A DNA stretch of 64,000 nucleotides from Bacteroidales bacterium M8 (GCA_001689495.1 LUJS01000046.1:1-64000); one strand, 5' to 3'; positions 6,907-17,321 are shown, counted from the first letter of the stretch. Numbers and translations: made by a program. The notes: generated by a model not told the origin, from the sequence alone.

Positions 6907-9495
6907 TCATTGCTTTCTCGTCACCGGAGATTCCTCGCCGAAAAGATAAGACTTTCTGTATCCGCCGGCGTCGACAACGATCTTCTCGAACACCACTCCG
7001 GGGTCGAGGGGCGAGAGCGAGAGGGTCAGGGTGCCGTCGGCCGAAGGTGTCGGCACGGGGAGGGTCACGGTCTTCTCTATGACACGGCGCGCGATGGTGG
7101 GGTAATATACGGTGTGTATGTTCTCGGGCTTCTCGTTGAGTTCGGAGTTGAAGTTGACTTCGACAGGCGCGGCACCCTCAAACCCGACGGTGTATCTGTG
7201 ACCCTCGGGACGGGCGAAGGCAAGCGTCGACTTGGTGATGACGTGGACCGTGACGCTGTCCGTACCCTCGGGGAGCCTGAGCGAATAGTCAAGACGGGCG
7301 CCGTCGACGGAGGTGGTGTAAGGCATCACGCTGACACCGCTGAGCGTGCGTCCCATAAAGGGAATCACGGTCCACTTGCCCTCTCCCGCCGGATTCACGG
7401 CCCTGTTGAAGTGCTCGGCCTCCATGACCACACAGTCGTCGACCTCGGGGAAACGGTATCCGCCAAGAGCCTCCTTGTCGCCGTCGAGACGATAGACCGT
7501 CGGCAGCACGTCGCAGGGGAAGTCGTCGTTCCAGCTTGTATAGCCGATGTGCTTCTGCACCATCATGCCGCGCCACTTGCCACCGGCGATGTTGTTGTTG
7601 TAGTCGTCCATCAGCGCGGCGTCGCGGTCGAAGCACGCTTGAGCCTTGTCGGCCCACATATCGGCCTCGGGCATCCGGTCGGCGTATGCCTTGCGGTTCA
7701 TGGCCACGCTGTAATACATGTCGTGCAGGTTGGACATCACTTGAAGAGGGAAGAGAATGAGTTCCTTGTAGGCATCGTAATACTTCGGGTCGATGGCCAT
7801 GTACTGACGGAGGGCCTCGGCCTCGAGCATCATGTACTCGTCGCGCACCTTCTTCCACTCGCCGCCGTCGAGGTCATAGGTGTCGGCGTCGAGGAGTTCG
7901 GGGGTACAGCGTCCGTTATACTTGCACAGCAGGTTGAAGATACGGGTCGCCTCGGCCGCCTGTCCTGCGCCGAACTGCTGCTCAAAGAACTTACGGGTAT
8001 GCTCGAGCAGGTTATCATTGTTGAACGCCTTGGGATTCCACGCCATGTCGAGGAACAGCGTGATGGGATATTCCATCGGCTTGAGGTCTCCGACATTGAG
8101 TATCCACATCGTCTCTATGCCGTTGTCATAGGCGAGTCGCATCTGCTCCCACATATTCTGTATCGGGGTGCAGTTGAGCAGCTTGCTGTTGCGGGGAGCG
8201 CCGACATAGTCCACGTGATAATACATGCCCCATCCTCCGGGATGCTGACGCTCCTTGGCATTGGGCACGCGGCGTATGTTGCCCCAGTTGTCGTCGCACA
8301 GCAGCAGGGTCACGTCGTCGGGCACGCGCAGCCCCTTGTCATAATAGTCGAGCACCTCTTTGTAAAGGGCCCACACCTGCGGGGTCTTGGCGGCGGAACG
8401 TCCGGTTTCGCGGCGTATTATCTTGCGCTGGCTGTCTATCACCTTCTCCAGCAGCTTCACGTCGGCCTCCTCGCTCATGGCCTCATCTCCGTCGCCGCGC
8501 ATTCCGATGGTCACGATGTCCTCGGTGTCCTTCATGCGGCGTATGCCCTCGGCAAAGAACAGGTCGAGGCCCTTCTTGTTGACGGCATAGTTCCACGGGC
8601 CATACTTCTCCTTGTTGCGCACCCACTCCTTGTGGCTGCGTGCCATCGGCTCGTGGTGCGAGGTGCCGATTATCACGCCCATCCTGTCTGCCAGAGGGCC
8701 GTTCTCGGGGTCGTCGGCATAGAACGCCCAGTTCCACATGGCCGGCCAGAGGAAGTTGCCGCGCAGACGCAGTATCAGCTCGAAGACCCGTGCATAGAAT
8801 CGCGAGTCGCCATAGTCGGTGCCATAGGTATTCTTGACCCACGTCATCAGGCACGGGCCCTCGTCGTTGAGGAATATGCCGCGATACCTCACGCCCGGCT
8901 CACCGGCCGTATAAGTCCCCTTCCTCACGGCAAGACTCGACTTGTGTTCGACCGGCACGTCGGCCCAGTCATGCCAAGGCGAGACGCCGATAAGCTCAGA
9001 AAGCTCATAGATGCCATAGATGGCGCCGCGCTTGTCGCTGCCTGCAATCACGAGAGCCTCGTCCACGCCGTCGACGGGATTCGTCACTACCGTCATGACA
9101 TACTTTTCGTTCTTCCCCTCGAGCCGGGTGCGGTCAATCTTTCCGGCATCCATCAGGTGCCTTATCACCGGGCTCTTCACCGTACCGGCTATTATCATTC
9201 TTGTGGCCGAGAGCGAGTCTTGCAGCTTGGCCTCCTTGCCACAGACAAGCCCGAAGTCTTCGGATAGATTTCGTGCGGCGATGCGCACGCCCTCGTCGTC
9301 CGTGCCGTCTACAAAGATCGGCAGCGGGGCTCCGCCATCGGTCGCGGGTGATACGAGGATGAACGAATCAGGGTCTCCGGCCCGGCCGAGCGCTCCGGGA
9401 TTATCCAGCGCAAGCGACTGAAAGGATATGGCAGCCACCGCGGCAAACGCGAGGGCAATCCTTTGCAATCCGCCCAATGTTTTCAGGTATTTCAT
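6907..9495 (-). CDS. GH115 xylan alpha-1,2-glucuronidase
   Basis: 862 residues from the ATG at 9495. An upstream in-frame start at 9537 was rejected because it lies before the promoter box. A signal peptide (about residues 1-28) precedes the GH115 architecture, with the blocks DKRGAIYGIYELSELIGVSP, GVRYRGIFLNDEGP and LRLRGNFLWPAMWNWAF that are characteristic of the family. GH115 enzymes remove (4-O-methyl)glucuronic acid from internal xylose residues of glucuronoxylan. It is transcribed divergently from the hybrid regulator gene. No GH67 glucuronidase is visible, so GH115 seems to carry this step. Confidence 0.93.
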   Translation of the reverse strand: MKYLKTLGGLQRIALAFAAVAAISFQSLALDNPGALGRAGDPDSFILVSPATDGGAPLPIFVDGTDDEGVRIAARNLSEDFGLVCGKEAKLQDSLSATRMIIAGTVKSPVIRHLMDAGKIDRTRLEGKNEKYVMTVVTNPVDGVDEALVIAGSDKRGAIYGIYELSELIGVSPWHDWADVPVEHKSSLAVRKGTYTAGEPGVRYRGIFLNDEGPCLMTWVKNTYGTDYGDSRFYARVFELILRLRGNFLWPAMWNWAFYADDPENGPLADRMGVIIGTSHHEPMARSHKEWVRNKEKYGPWNYAVNKKGLDLFFAEGIRRMKDTEDIVTIGMRGDGDEAMSEEADVKLLEKVIDSQRKIIRRETGRSAAKTPQVWALYKEVLDYYDKGLRVPDDVTLLLCDDNWGNIRRVPNAKERQHPGGWGMYYHVDYVGAPRNSKLLNCTPIQNMWEQMRLAYDNGIETMWILNVGDLKPMEYPITLFLDMAWNPKAFNNDNLLEHTRKFFEQQFGAGQAAEATRIFNLLCKYNGRCTPELLDADTYDLDGGEWKKVRDEYMMLEAEALRQYMAIDPKYYDAYKELILFPLQVMSNLHDMYYSVAMNRKAYADRMPEADMWADKAQACFDRDAALMDDYNNNIAGGKWRGMMVQKHIGYTSWNDDFPCDVLPTVYRLDGDKEALGGYRFPEVDDCVVMEAEHFNRAVNPAGEGKWTVIPFMGRTLSGVSVMPYTTSVDGARLDYSLRLPEGTDSVTVHVITKSTLAFARPEGHRYTVGFEGAAPVEVNFNSELNEKPENIHTVYYPTIARRVIEKTVTLPVPTPSADGTLTLSLSPLDPGVVFEKIVVDAGGYRKSYLFGEESPVTRKQ

Positions 9496-9524
9496 AACAA
9501 CATTTGATGATTGGTTTCCGAATG

Positions 9525-9532
9525 CAAAATTA
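9525..9532 (-). promoter_or_regulatory. -7 promoter box for GH115
   Basis: TAATTTTG on the - strand, about 30 bases before the GH115 ATG. It supports the start at 9495. Confidence 0.65.
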
Positions 9533-9680
9533 CTCAATAGTTCGGTATCTGACCCACAATCAACATACTAAGAGGGCTTTTTCACGTTTCACCACTTTCG
9601 CTGACGCAACAGGCACATATATATTCGTTACAACGTCCATATTTTGTCGTGAATCATCAGAGATTGTCATCGAAAGATAT

Positions 9681-9688
9681 TACTTTTG
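9681..9688 (+). promoter_or_regulatory. -7 promoter box for the hybrid regulator
   Basis: TACTTTTG matches TAnnTTTG and lies 20 bases before the ATG at 9709. The 213-base divergent region to GH115 holds both promoters. Confidence 0.55.
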
Positions 9689-9708
9689 TAACGTCAAACA
9701 ATCAGACC

Positions 9709-12700
9709 ATGTCAACACGATACCTGACTTACCTATGCATTTTGATGCTGACACTCGCGTCGGGATACGCCTCACGAGCCTCGGCTACGGGCCGCATATT
9801 CTCCGACCCGGTGTTCACGTCAGATACCTTCGAGGGGTTCTGCCGCGACAATGACGGCTATCTGTGGATAGCCACCGGCAGCGGACTCTTCAAGTTCGAC
9901 GGCAACAACTATCAGCTCTATCGCCACGACGAGGACGACCCGCACTCTCTCAGCGACAGCCGCCTCCACATGGTGTTTTGCGACAGCAAGGGCCGTATAT
10001 GGGCGGCGACCTCAAACGGACTCAACCTCTACGATCGGTTCACCGATTCGTTCGAGCGCATAATACTCCCCTCCATGAGTTATGCCGGATACATCATGGA
10101 TGTCATCGAGCAGGGCGACGGCACCATCACGTTCAACGTGGCCGGCAAGGGCATGTTTGTCGTAGACGACAGCAAGGGCAAGCTCGACGCCGTGAGATAC
10201 ATGCCCGACTTCAATCCGGAGATAGGACAGCTCTGCTACCACGATGACATAATATACATATCCACCTATCTCGGCGAGGTCTATGCCATGAAACCCAACG
10301 GCAAGACGCAACGCATAAGAGTGGCCGACGGATACATAACCGACCTCATACCCGAAAGCGACGGAAACATCCTTGTCGGGTCGGTCAAGGACATATACCG
10401 CATATATCCCAACGAGGGCCATAGGGTCGAAAGAATAGAGACACCCGACAACACGAGGATGTCGATCAACAACTTCACGCGCGGGCGCAACGGCAAGGTC
10501 TACTTCTCGACAGCCACCAGCGGCCTCTGGAAGATATGCCCCGGAGGCAAGTCGGCCATACCCTGCACCAATGTCTATCTGCCCACGCTCGATATATGGA
10601 ACGCGAAACTCGGAGCCGTGTATGCCGACAACGAGGGCAACATCTGGCTGGGGTGCCAGTACAAGGGACTGGCCTGCATACCCTACAACTCGATACCGTT
10701 CAGCTATCGCCTCCTATCCGACGTGATGCCCGGATTCAAGGGGGGCATTGACGGTTTTGCAGTCAGCGGCAACAAGATCGCGATGGGCTATGGCAACAAG
10801 ATAGGCGTGATGACGTCAGACGGCAAGCTGGTGGCCGACAGGGAGATACCGGCACGCGGCTCCGTCAACACCATCATACCCGCGGGCAAGGACAGACTGC
10901 TGATAGGCGTTACCAACGACGGCATCTGGGAGATGACCCTCGACGGCAACCGTCTGAGTCGCCTCATCGACTATCCCGGCAAATACCCGACCATCGAGAT
11001 GTGCCGCCTGCCGGGCGGCGAGCTACTGATAGGCTATCACGGCGTCGGACTCGTCAGGTACAATCCCCGGACCAAGGCCGAGCACCGGTACGAGCACAAT
11101 CCCGAATCAGGGCGCCTGAGCAACCCGTTCTTCTCGTCGATGAAGGTGACGCCCGACTCGGCCGGCGTGTGGATCGGCCTCTATGGCGGCATCTCGTATC
11201 TCGACCTCAAGACCGACACATTCAGGCAGCTCAACCAGAGCCCGTTCCTGCAGGGAGCCACATACGCGCTCCAGCCGCTGTCCGACGGGAGCGTGCTCGC
11301 AGGCACGAGCCACGGCCTGATACACTATGACCTCACCGGAAAGGTCAGGCTCAAATACACCACCGCAAACGGATTGACCGACAACGACATACGTTCCATC
11401 ATCATGGACAAGAAAGGGGGATTCTGGATAGGCACCAAGCGCGGACTCAACTATCTGCCGTCTGTTGGCGACAAGATCGTGGTCTATCACGGCGGCTATG
11501 GCCTGCAGGAGAACGTCTTCCCCTATGGGGGCATGCTTCCCGACAACCGCATCATCCTCGGCAGCAACCTCGGCGTGACGATGTTCAACCCCGACTCGAT
11601 ACTCGCCGTCGGCTTTGGCGGCAAGGTACACGCCTCGTCCATACTGCTCAACGGATCCCGGCTCAACCGCAGCACCAAGATAGACGGCAAGCCGGTCATG
11701 TCAGACACCGACCCACTGTCACTCAACCTCCCCTACAAGGACAACTCACTCACGGTCAAGCTCTCGACCCTCGACTTCCGCGACGCCGCCAACGTGCGCT
11801 ACATGTGGATGATAGAAGGCATCTCGGACGAGTGGCGCACGACAGGCCCCGGCGAAAACGTCATATACCTGCCGCATCTCGACCCCGGCACCTATTGTCT
11901 CAGGCTCAAGGCCATAGACAACGACGTCATCTCGGGCGAATCGGTCATCAACATCATCATCTACACGCCGTGGTACATGAGCGGCGCCGCCAAGATGCTC
12001 TATGCCGTGGTGCTCGTGTCGCTCGTGCTGCTCTCGGTGATAGTGATGAAGAAGAAGCGCGAGGAGAAGATCAGCGAGACCAAGATAAGGTTCTTCATAG
12101 ATGTCTCGCACGACATACGCTCGCCGATAACACTGATTCTGACCCCTCTCGAGTCGCTGCTCAAGGAGCCTTTCCCGCCCGAGGTCACGGCCAAGCTGCG
12201 CGTCATGTACCGCAACGGCCAGCGCATCCTCTCGCTTGTCAATCAGCTGCTTGACCTCCGCAAGATTGACAAGGGAGGCATGAGGCTGCTGTGCCGGCCC
12301 ACAAACCTCAGCAAGTTCATCGCCGAGCTCGTGGACATGTTCACGCCTAAGGCCGCCGACAAGAAACTCTCCCTTGCATTCAGGGACGAAGGTGGCATCG
12401 AGGAGAAAGCGTGGATAGACCGCGACAACTTCGACAAGATTCTCGTCAACATCATCTCGAACGCCATCAAATATACGCCCGAAGGGGGCAATATCGAAGT
12501 GGTGCTCAAAGGCGTGGACGACGACACGCTCGGACCGTGCGCCGAGGTCAAGGTCATCGACTCGGGCATCGGATTCGGCAACACCCCGCCCGAACAGCTT
12601 TTCGTGCGCTTCTATCGCGCCCGCGAGGGGCACTCGGGTGGCATCGGCGGTGTCGGCATCGGCCTCGACCTGTGCCACCAGCTCATAAAGCTGCACCACG

Positions 12701-13734
12701 GCACCATCACCGCCCAAAATCGCACGGACGGCACGAGAGGCGCCATCTTCACGGTGCGCATACCGCTCAACGAATCGGCCTATGCCGCATCGGAGCTCAT
12801 GGACCGCACCCCGGCCGACAACTCGGACGACGCAGACAAGCACCTTGTCATCAACGAGATGCAACCCGCCGTGCCCACTGTCGCCGGCAAGCCCAAGCGC
12901 AAGCGTCTCTCGGCGCCACGGAGCATACTGATCGCCGACGACGACGCCGAGCTGCGCGACTACATCAGCCAGCATCTCGGCGAACTCGGATACAAGACCC
13001 TCACCGCCGACAACGGACAGGAAGCCCTGAAGATAGTTGGCGAAGGCAACATAGACCTTGTCGTCAGCGATGTCAAGATGCCGGTCATGGACGGACTCAC
13101 CTTCATCAGGCACATGCGCTCGAATGTCGGCACGCACCACATCCCGGTCATAATACTCAGCTCGAAGAACGACATAGCCGACCGCATCGAGGGATGGGAC
13201 CGCGGAGCCGACGGGTATCTCGGCAAGCCGTTCAACATCAACGAGCTCGACACCATGATAGACAACATCATAGAGACCCGTCTCAAGCTCAAGGGCAAAT
13301 TCTCTGGGGCGCAGGACACCGACGCCAAGATAGACCCGCCAGAGATAAAGGGATATGACGAGGCCCTCATGGAGAAGATAATCAAGACCATCAACGAGCA
13401 CATCGACAATCCCGAGCTGAATGTCGAGATGCTCGGCCAGAGCATAGGCATAAGCCGTGTCCAGCTTTACCGCAAGCTCAAGGAGATGATAGGCATGACG
13501 CCGAGCGACTTCATACGAAACATCAGGCTGAAACGAGCCTGCCTGTTGCTGCAGAAGCCCGACCTCGACGTCACGCAGGTGGCCTATGCCGTTGGATTCT
13601 CCTCGCAGCCCCACTTCTCCACGGCCTTCAAGCGCTATACGGGCTTCTCGCCCACAGAATACAAGCAGCGGTGCATGCGTGGCGACATACCGCCGTCGCC
13701 CGACGACAAGACACAACCCGATACAAACATATAG
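9709..13734 (+). CDS. Hybrid two-component system sensor/regulator of the xylan locus
   Basis: 1341 residues in one chain: signal peptide; periplasmic two-component-regulator propeller repeats (many DNDGYLWIAT / DNEGNIWLGC-type blades) to about residue 650; Y_Y_Y domain about 675-755; transmembrane helix about 763-781; histidine kinase with phospho-acceptor His801 in SHDIRSP and an ATPase domain to about 1020; receiver domain about 1073-1185 with Asp1121 in VSDVKMPVMDG; AraC-type helix-turn-helix at the C-terminus, about 1225-1325. Such proteins bind an oligosaccharide in the periplasm and activate the linked degradation genes. The start at 9709 gives the signal peptide and sits after the promoter box. 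The next gene follows after 7 bases. Confidence 0.96.
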   Translation: MSTRYLTYLCILMLTLASGYASRASATGRIFSDPVFTSDTFEGFCRDNDGYLWIATGSGLFKFDGNNYQLYRHDEDDPHSLSDSRLHMVFCDSKGRIWAATSNGLNLYDRFTDSFERIILPSMSYAGYIMDVIEQGDGTITFNVAGKGMFVVDDSKGKLDAVRYMPDFNPEIGQLCYHDDIIYISTYLGEVYAMKPNGKTQRIRVADGYITDLIPESDGNILVGSVKDIYRIYPNEGHRVERIETPDNTRMSINNFTRGRNGKVYFSTATSGLWKICPGGKSAIPCTNVYLPTLDIWNAKLGAVYADNEGNIWLGCQYKGLACIPYNSIPFSYRLLSDVMPGFKGGIDGFAVSGNKIAMGYGNKIGVMTSDGKLVADREIPARGSVNTIIPAGKDRLLIGVTNDGIWEMTLDGNRLSRLIDYPGKYPTIEMCRLPGGELLIGYHGVGLVRYNPRTKAEHRYEHNPESGRLSNPFFSSMKVTPDSAGVWIGLYGGISYLDLKTDTFRQLNQSPFLQGATYALQPLSDGSVLAGTSHGLIHYDLTGKVRLKYTTANGLTDNDIRSIIMDKKGGFWIGTKRGLNYLPSVGDKIVVYHGGYGLQENVFPYGGMLPDNRIILGSNLGVTMFNPDSILAVGFGGKVHASSILLNGSRLNRSTKIDGKPVMSDTDPLSLNLPYKDNSLTVKLSTLDFRDAANVRYMWMIEGISDEWRTTGPGENVIYLPHLDPGTYCLRLKAIDNDVISGESVINIIIYTPWYMSGAAKMLYAVVLVSLVLLSVIVMKKKREEKISETKIRFFIDVSHDIRSPITLILTPLESLLKEPFPPEVTAKLRVMYRNGQRILSLVNQLLDLRKIDKGGMRLLCRPTNLSKFIAELVDMFTPKAADKKLSLAFRDEGGIEEKAWIDRDNFDKILVNIISNAIKYTPEGGNIEVVLKGVDDDTLGPCAEVKVIDSGIGFGNTPPEQLFVRFYRAREGHSGGIGGVGIGLDLCHQLIKLHHGTITAQNRTDGTRGAIFTVRIPLNESAYAASELMDRTPADNSDDADKHLVINEMQPAVPTVAGKPKRKRLSAPRSILIADDDAELRDYISQHLGELGYKTLTADNGQEALKIVGEGNIDLVVSDVKMPVMDGLTFIRHMRSNVGTHHIPVIILSSKNDIADRIEGWDRGADGYLGKPFNINELDTMIDNIIETRLKLKGKFSGAQDTDAKIDPPEIKGYDEALMEKIIKTINEHIDNPELNVEMLGQSIGISRVQLYRKLKEMIGMTPSDFIRNIRLKRACLLLQKPDLDVTQVAYAVGFSSQPHFSTAFKRYTGFSPTEYKQRCMRGDIPPSPDDKTQPDTNI

Positions 13735-13741
13735 AACCGAC

Positions 13742-15361
13742 ATGAAAAGATTGTTACCTGTCATCGTTGCCGTCGCGGCGGCGATGACACCGGCGTCGTC
13801 TGCCGCCGAGGTCCGTCTACCCTCCGTATTGTCCGAGGGCGTAATACTGCAAAGAGACCGTCCCATCGTCATCTGGGGCAAGGCCGACCCGGGCGAGAAG
13901 GTCGATGTAAGGCTCGCCAAGAGAAAAGGATCGGCCGTAGCCGCGGCAGACAGCACGTGGAGCGTCACCCTCAAGCCACTCGAGGCCGGAGGCCCTTATA
14001 CGCTCGAAGTCAACGACCTCAAGGTCAACGATGTCCTTATGGGCGACCTGTACCTGTGCTCGGGCCAGAGCAACATGGAGCTGATGGTGAGCCGCGTCAG
14101 GGACTTCTATGCCGACGAGATAGACACCTACGCCAACGACCGCATCCGCGAGTTCAAGACTCCCAAGGAGCATGCCTTTCACGGCCCGCGGACGGATGTC
14201 AGTCCCTCACGCTGGAAAAAGGTGCAGAAGTCGGAGGTCAACAAGTTCGGCGCCCTCGTCTACTTCATGGCTAAGGAGCTCTATCAGCGCAACGGCAATG
14301 TCCCCGTCGGCATTGTCAACTCGAGCTGGGGAGGCTCAAAGATAGAGACATGGCTCAGCGACGAGGCCGTGAGCCGTTATCCCGAGATGGCCAACCGTCT
14401 CAGGCTCGTCGAGGACGACACGTTCAGGGCACTCACCGGACAGGCCGAGGACAGGGCCTCGTATCTCTGGTACAAGACAATGATTGGCTCCGATCCGGGC
14501 TATCACAATGGCCGGCATTGGGCATCGCCCGCCCTCGACGACAGCGGATGGGCCGAGGTGGAACTGCTCGGCCGTGACTGGGGCAACATCGACGGCAAGC
14601 CCGCCAACGGCTCGCACTGGATGCGCCGCTCGTTCGAGATCGCGCCCGACAAGGCGGGCAAGCCCGCCGAACTGCGACTCGGCTGCATCGTTGACGCCGA
14701 CTCGGTGTGGGTCAACGGCAAGTTCGTGGGCTTTACGTCATATCAATATCCTCCCCGCATCTATCAGGTGCCCGAGGGATTGCTCAAGGAGGGTGTCAAC
14801 AATGTCACGGTGAGGATAGTCAGCAACAGCGGGACACCCCACTTCGTGCCCGAAAAGCCCCACAAGTTCATATTCGCGGACGGCACGGAGGTATCGCTCG
14901 AGGGCAAGTGGAGGCACGCACCCGGCGCCCTGATGCCCAAGGCCCCCGTCCGCACCGACTTCTTCCAGAACCCCACCACGCTATACAACGGCCTCATAGC
15001 TCCGATGGCCAACCTACCCTTCAGTGGCGTCGTCTGGTATCAGGGCGAATCAGACGTGGACATACGAGGCCGTTACTGCGAGCTGATGAAGACACTTATC
15101 GCCGACTGGCGCACCCTGTTCGCCAACAAGGATCTCCCCTTCTATATCGTCGAGCTTGCCGACTTCCTCCATCCATCGGACACGGGCGGACGGGCCGCTT
15201 GGCAGGAGATGCGCGACGCCCAGAAGCGCGCCGCCGACGAGACAGACAACGCTTGGTGGATAAAGAACGGCGACATCGGAGAGTGGAACGACATACATCC
15301 GCGCGACAAGAAAACACCCGGGAAACGCACCGCAGATGCCATTCTGAGGGCCTCTGAATGA
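13742..15361 (+). CDS. Sialate-O-acetylesterase-like carbohydrate esterase
   Basis: 539 residues with signal peptide (cleavage near SSAAE). SGNH-hydrolase of the SASA type: nucleophile Ser110 in CSGQSNME, NSSWGGSKIETW, WYQGESD, and catalytic His519 in DIHPRDK. A galactose-binding-like jelly-roll of about 110 residues (around MRRSFEI to VPEKPHKF) is inserted between catalytic blocks, as in long family members. In a xylan locus the likely role is removing acetyl groups from xylan. It lies 7 bases after the regulator gene and before a terminator, so the two probably form one unit. Confidence 0.85.
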   Translation: MKRLLPVIVAVAAAMTPASSAAEVRLPSVLSEGVILQRDRPIVIWGKADPGEKVDVRLAKRKGSAVAAADSTWSVTLKPLEAGGPYTLEVNDLKVNDVLMGDLYLCSGQSNMELMVSRVRDFYADEIDTYANDRIREFKTPKEHAFHGPRTDVSPSRWKKVQKSEVNKFGALVYFMAKELYQRNGNVPVGIVNSSWGGSKIETWLSDEAVSRYPEMANRLRLVEDDTFRALTGQAEDRASYLWYKTMIGSDPGYHNGRHWASPALDDSGWAEVELLGRDWGNIDGKPANGSHWMRRSFEIAPDKAGKPAELRLGCIVDADSVWVNGKFVGFTSYQYPPRIYQVPEGLLKEGVNNVTVRIVSNSGTPHFVPEKPHKFIFADGTEVSLEGKWRHAPGALMPKAPVRTDFFQNPTTLYNGLIAPMANLPFSGVVWYQGESDVDIRGRYCELMKTLIADWRTLFANKDLPFYIVELADFLHPSDTGGRAAWQEMRDAQKRAADETDNAWWIKNGDIGEWNDIHPRDKKTPGKRTADAILRASE

Positions 15362-15382
15362 CGTCAGGACACACGCCGCAAC

Positions 15383-15429
15383 AAAAAAGAACACAACTGA
15401 TACGCTTCCGTACGGTTGTGTTCTTTTTT
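15383..15429 (+). terminator. Rho-independent terminator
   Basis: A perfect 15-bp stem, AAAAAAGAACACAAC (15383-15397) with GTTGTGTTCTTTTTT (15415-15429), ending in T6 on + and flanked by A6, so it can work in both directions. It closes the regulator-esterase unit. Confidence 0.9.
15398..15405 (+). promoter_or_regulatory. Candidate activator site, copy 1
   Basis: TGATACGC, 80 bases before the -7 box of the GH43 gene at 15515. The same 8 bases lie 79 bases before the -7 box at 17401. It falls in the loop of the terminator. Assignment to the hybrid regulator is inference. Confidence 0.35.
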
Positions 15430-15477
15430 ATATGGCTGTATGCAACCTCACGAAACCCTCGGCCGCGGAGCAGTGAG

Positions 15478-15485
15478 TAATTTTG
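15478..15485 (+). promoter_or_regulatory. -7 promoter box for GH43 lipoprotein gene
   Basis: TAATTTTG, 30 bases before the ATG at 15515 and after the upstream terminator, so this gene has its own promoter. Confidence 0.65.
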
Positions 15486-15514
15486 CACCGTAACCAAAAC
15501 AAGTCATCACAGCC

Positions 15515-17116
15515 ATGAAAAAGAATCACTTCGGCCTGATTTGCCTGCTCGCGTCATCAATGCTCCTCACGGCAGGATGCACGGCAACAAAGCATCCGCA
15601 GACGGGCACCGTCGAGAACCCCGTGATATGGGCAGACGTCCCCGACCCCGACGTAATACGTGTGGGCGATGACTTCTACATGGTCAGCACGACAATGCAC
15701 CTGATGCCCGGATGTCCGGTGATGCACTCCAAGGACCTCGTCAACTGGGAGACCATAGGATATGTGTTCGACAAGCTGAAGGACACGCCCCGCTATGACC
15801 TCGAGGGTGGCACCGTCTACGGCAAGGGTCAGTGGGCCACCTCGCTCCGATACAGGGACGGCAGATTCTACCTGCTGTTCTCGCCCAACGACCAACCTTA
15901 CAAATCATACATATACACCACCACCGACCCCGCCGGCGACTGGACGCTGGTGACACGCTCGGACCACTTTCACGACGCCTCGCTGCTGTTTGACGACGAT
16001 GGCCGCGCCTATGTCTTCTATGGCGGCGGCGACATCAGGCTGCGCGAGCTCAAGCCCGACATGAGCGGCGTCAAGCCCGACGGCATCAATCAGATAGTGA
16101 TACACCCCGATTCCACCGAGACGGGACTGCACGAAGGGAGCCGCGTCATAAAGCACGACGGCAAGTATTACGCATTCGTCATCTCGTGGCCGGCAGGAGA
16201 GCCCAGACGACAGCTCTGCTATCGTGCCGACAGCATTACGGGCCCCTACGAGAAGGCCGTGGTGCTCGAGTCGGAGTTCGGCGGATTCCCATACGTCGGT
16301 CAGGGATGCCTTGTCGACGACCCCGACGGGAACTGGTGGGGTGTCATCTTTCAGGACCGCGGCGGCGTAGGGCGCATCCTCACGCTGAATCCCGCCGAGT
16401 GGCGTGACGGATGGCCCATGCTCGGCGACGCCGACGGCAAGGTGCCCGACGTGATCGAGAAGAAACTGCATCCGCTCGAGAATGGCGGCGTGGTCCATTC
16501 GGACGAGTTCGCCGACGGCACCAAGGACATGCTCTGGGAGTGGAACCACAACCCCGTGGACAGCATGTGGTCACTGACCGAGCGTCCCGGATGGCTCAGG
16601 CTGAAGGCAATCGGCAATACCGACAATATATTCGTTGCGCGCAACACCATATCGCAACGCATGGAGGGACCGACGTGCGAGGGCACCATCAAGATGGACA
16701 TATCGCACATGCGTCCGGGCGACTGCGCCGGATTCGCGGCCCTCAACGGCGACTCGGGACTCCTCACGGTGACCCGCGAGGGAGACTCGTTCCTGCTTAC
16801 GGCAAGCACGGAGTCTGTCGAGATCGGCGGCCCCGACCACGCCGTCACGGGCGTGACCTCCGAAGAGATGGAGACCGTCTCGATAGACTCGGGCACGATA
16901 TGGCTGCGCATCAACGCCGACTTCAGGCCCGGACAGGACATGGCGACATTCGCCTACAGCACCGACGGCAGCCGGTGGCATCCGATTGGCTCACCATTCA
17001 AGATGACGTTCGACTACAGACGCTTCTTCATGGGCACGCGATTCGCAATTTTCAACTACTCAACCCAAGACAAGGGCGGGTATGTAGACATAGACTATTT
17101 CAGGTATAATAAATAA
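15515..17116 (+). CDS. GH43 lipoprotein, beta-xylosidase/arabinofuranosidase (subfamily 12-like)
   Basis: 533 residues with a lipobox ending at Cys22 (LLTAGC), so it is a lipoprotein. Five-bladed GH43 domain with predicted base Asp44 (VPDPDVI), pKa modulator Asp154 (HDASLLFDDDG) and acid Glu207 (GLHEGSRV). The block STTMHLMPGCPVMHSKDLVNW resembles GH43 subfamily 12. A C-terminal beta-sandwich of about 190 residues (from around residue 335) is of the concanavalin-like type often fused to GH43 xylosidases. It would release xylose or arabinose from xylo-oligosaccharides. Subfamily is a judgement by eye. Confidence 0.88.
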   Translation: MKKNHFGLICLLASSMLLTAGCTATKHPQTGTVENPVIWADVPDPDVIRVGDDFYMVSTTMHLMPGCPVMHSKDLVNWETIGYVFDKLKDTPRYDLEGGTVYGKGQWATSLRYRDGRFYLLFSPNDQPYKSYIYTTTDPAGDWTLVTRSDHFHDASLLFDDDGRAYVFYGGGDIRLRELKPDMSGVKPDGINQIVIHPDSTETGLHEGSRVIKHDGKYYAFVISWPAGEPRRQLCYRADSITGPYEKAVVLESEFGGFPYVGQGCLVDDPDGNWWGVIFQDRGGVGRILTLNPAEWRDGWPMLGDADGKVPDVIEKKLHPLENGGVVHSDEFADGTKDMLWEWNHNPVDSMWSLTERPGWLRLKAIGNTDNIFVARNTISQRMEGPTCEGTIKMDISHMRPGDCAGFAALNGDSGLLTVTREGDSFLLTASTESVEIGGPDHAVTGVTSEEMETVSIDSGTIWLRINADFRPGQDMATFAYSTDGSRWHPIGSPFKMTFDYRRFFMGTRFAIFNYSTQDKGGYVDIDYFRYNK

Positions 17117-17223
17117 GATCGAGGGCATAAGGTCAGGCGGTACCGCTTGTGACAAACCGTACCGGGAAAATTTAAGGAGAAATGTTTTGAGCCCTCATGC
17201 AAGAAAAAGGTTGTTTAGAACTC

Positions 17224-17272
17224 GTGATTAGGGTTGGAGTCGGGGATCATCCCCGCTCCTACCCTTAATCAC
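17224..17272 (+). terminator. Long hairpin, probable terminator
   Basis: A 49-base, nearly perfect hairpin: GTGATTAGGGT against TACCCTTAATCAC with one bulge, then GGAG/CTCC and CGGGGA/TCCCCG around a three-base loop. It follows the GH43 gene at 15515 and precedes the next promoter. There is no T run, so termination is inferred from position. Confidence 0.6.
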
Positions 17273-17321
17273 TTGGTTTACAATCTCATCACAAAAATCG
17301 CTTAACAAAAACGAACGCAAA

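Noticed and set aside
6853..9267. Very long + strand open frame opposite GH115
   Set aside because: It is the antisense shadow of a clear GH115 gene in GC-rich codons; the protein has no domain, signal or promoter.
11746..13974. 742-codon - strand open frame opposite the hybrid regulator
   Set aside because: Antisense of conserved kinase, receiver and helix-turn-helix codons; low complexity and no start context.
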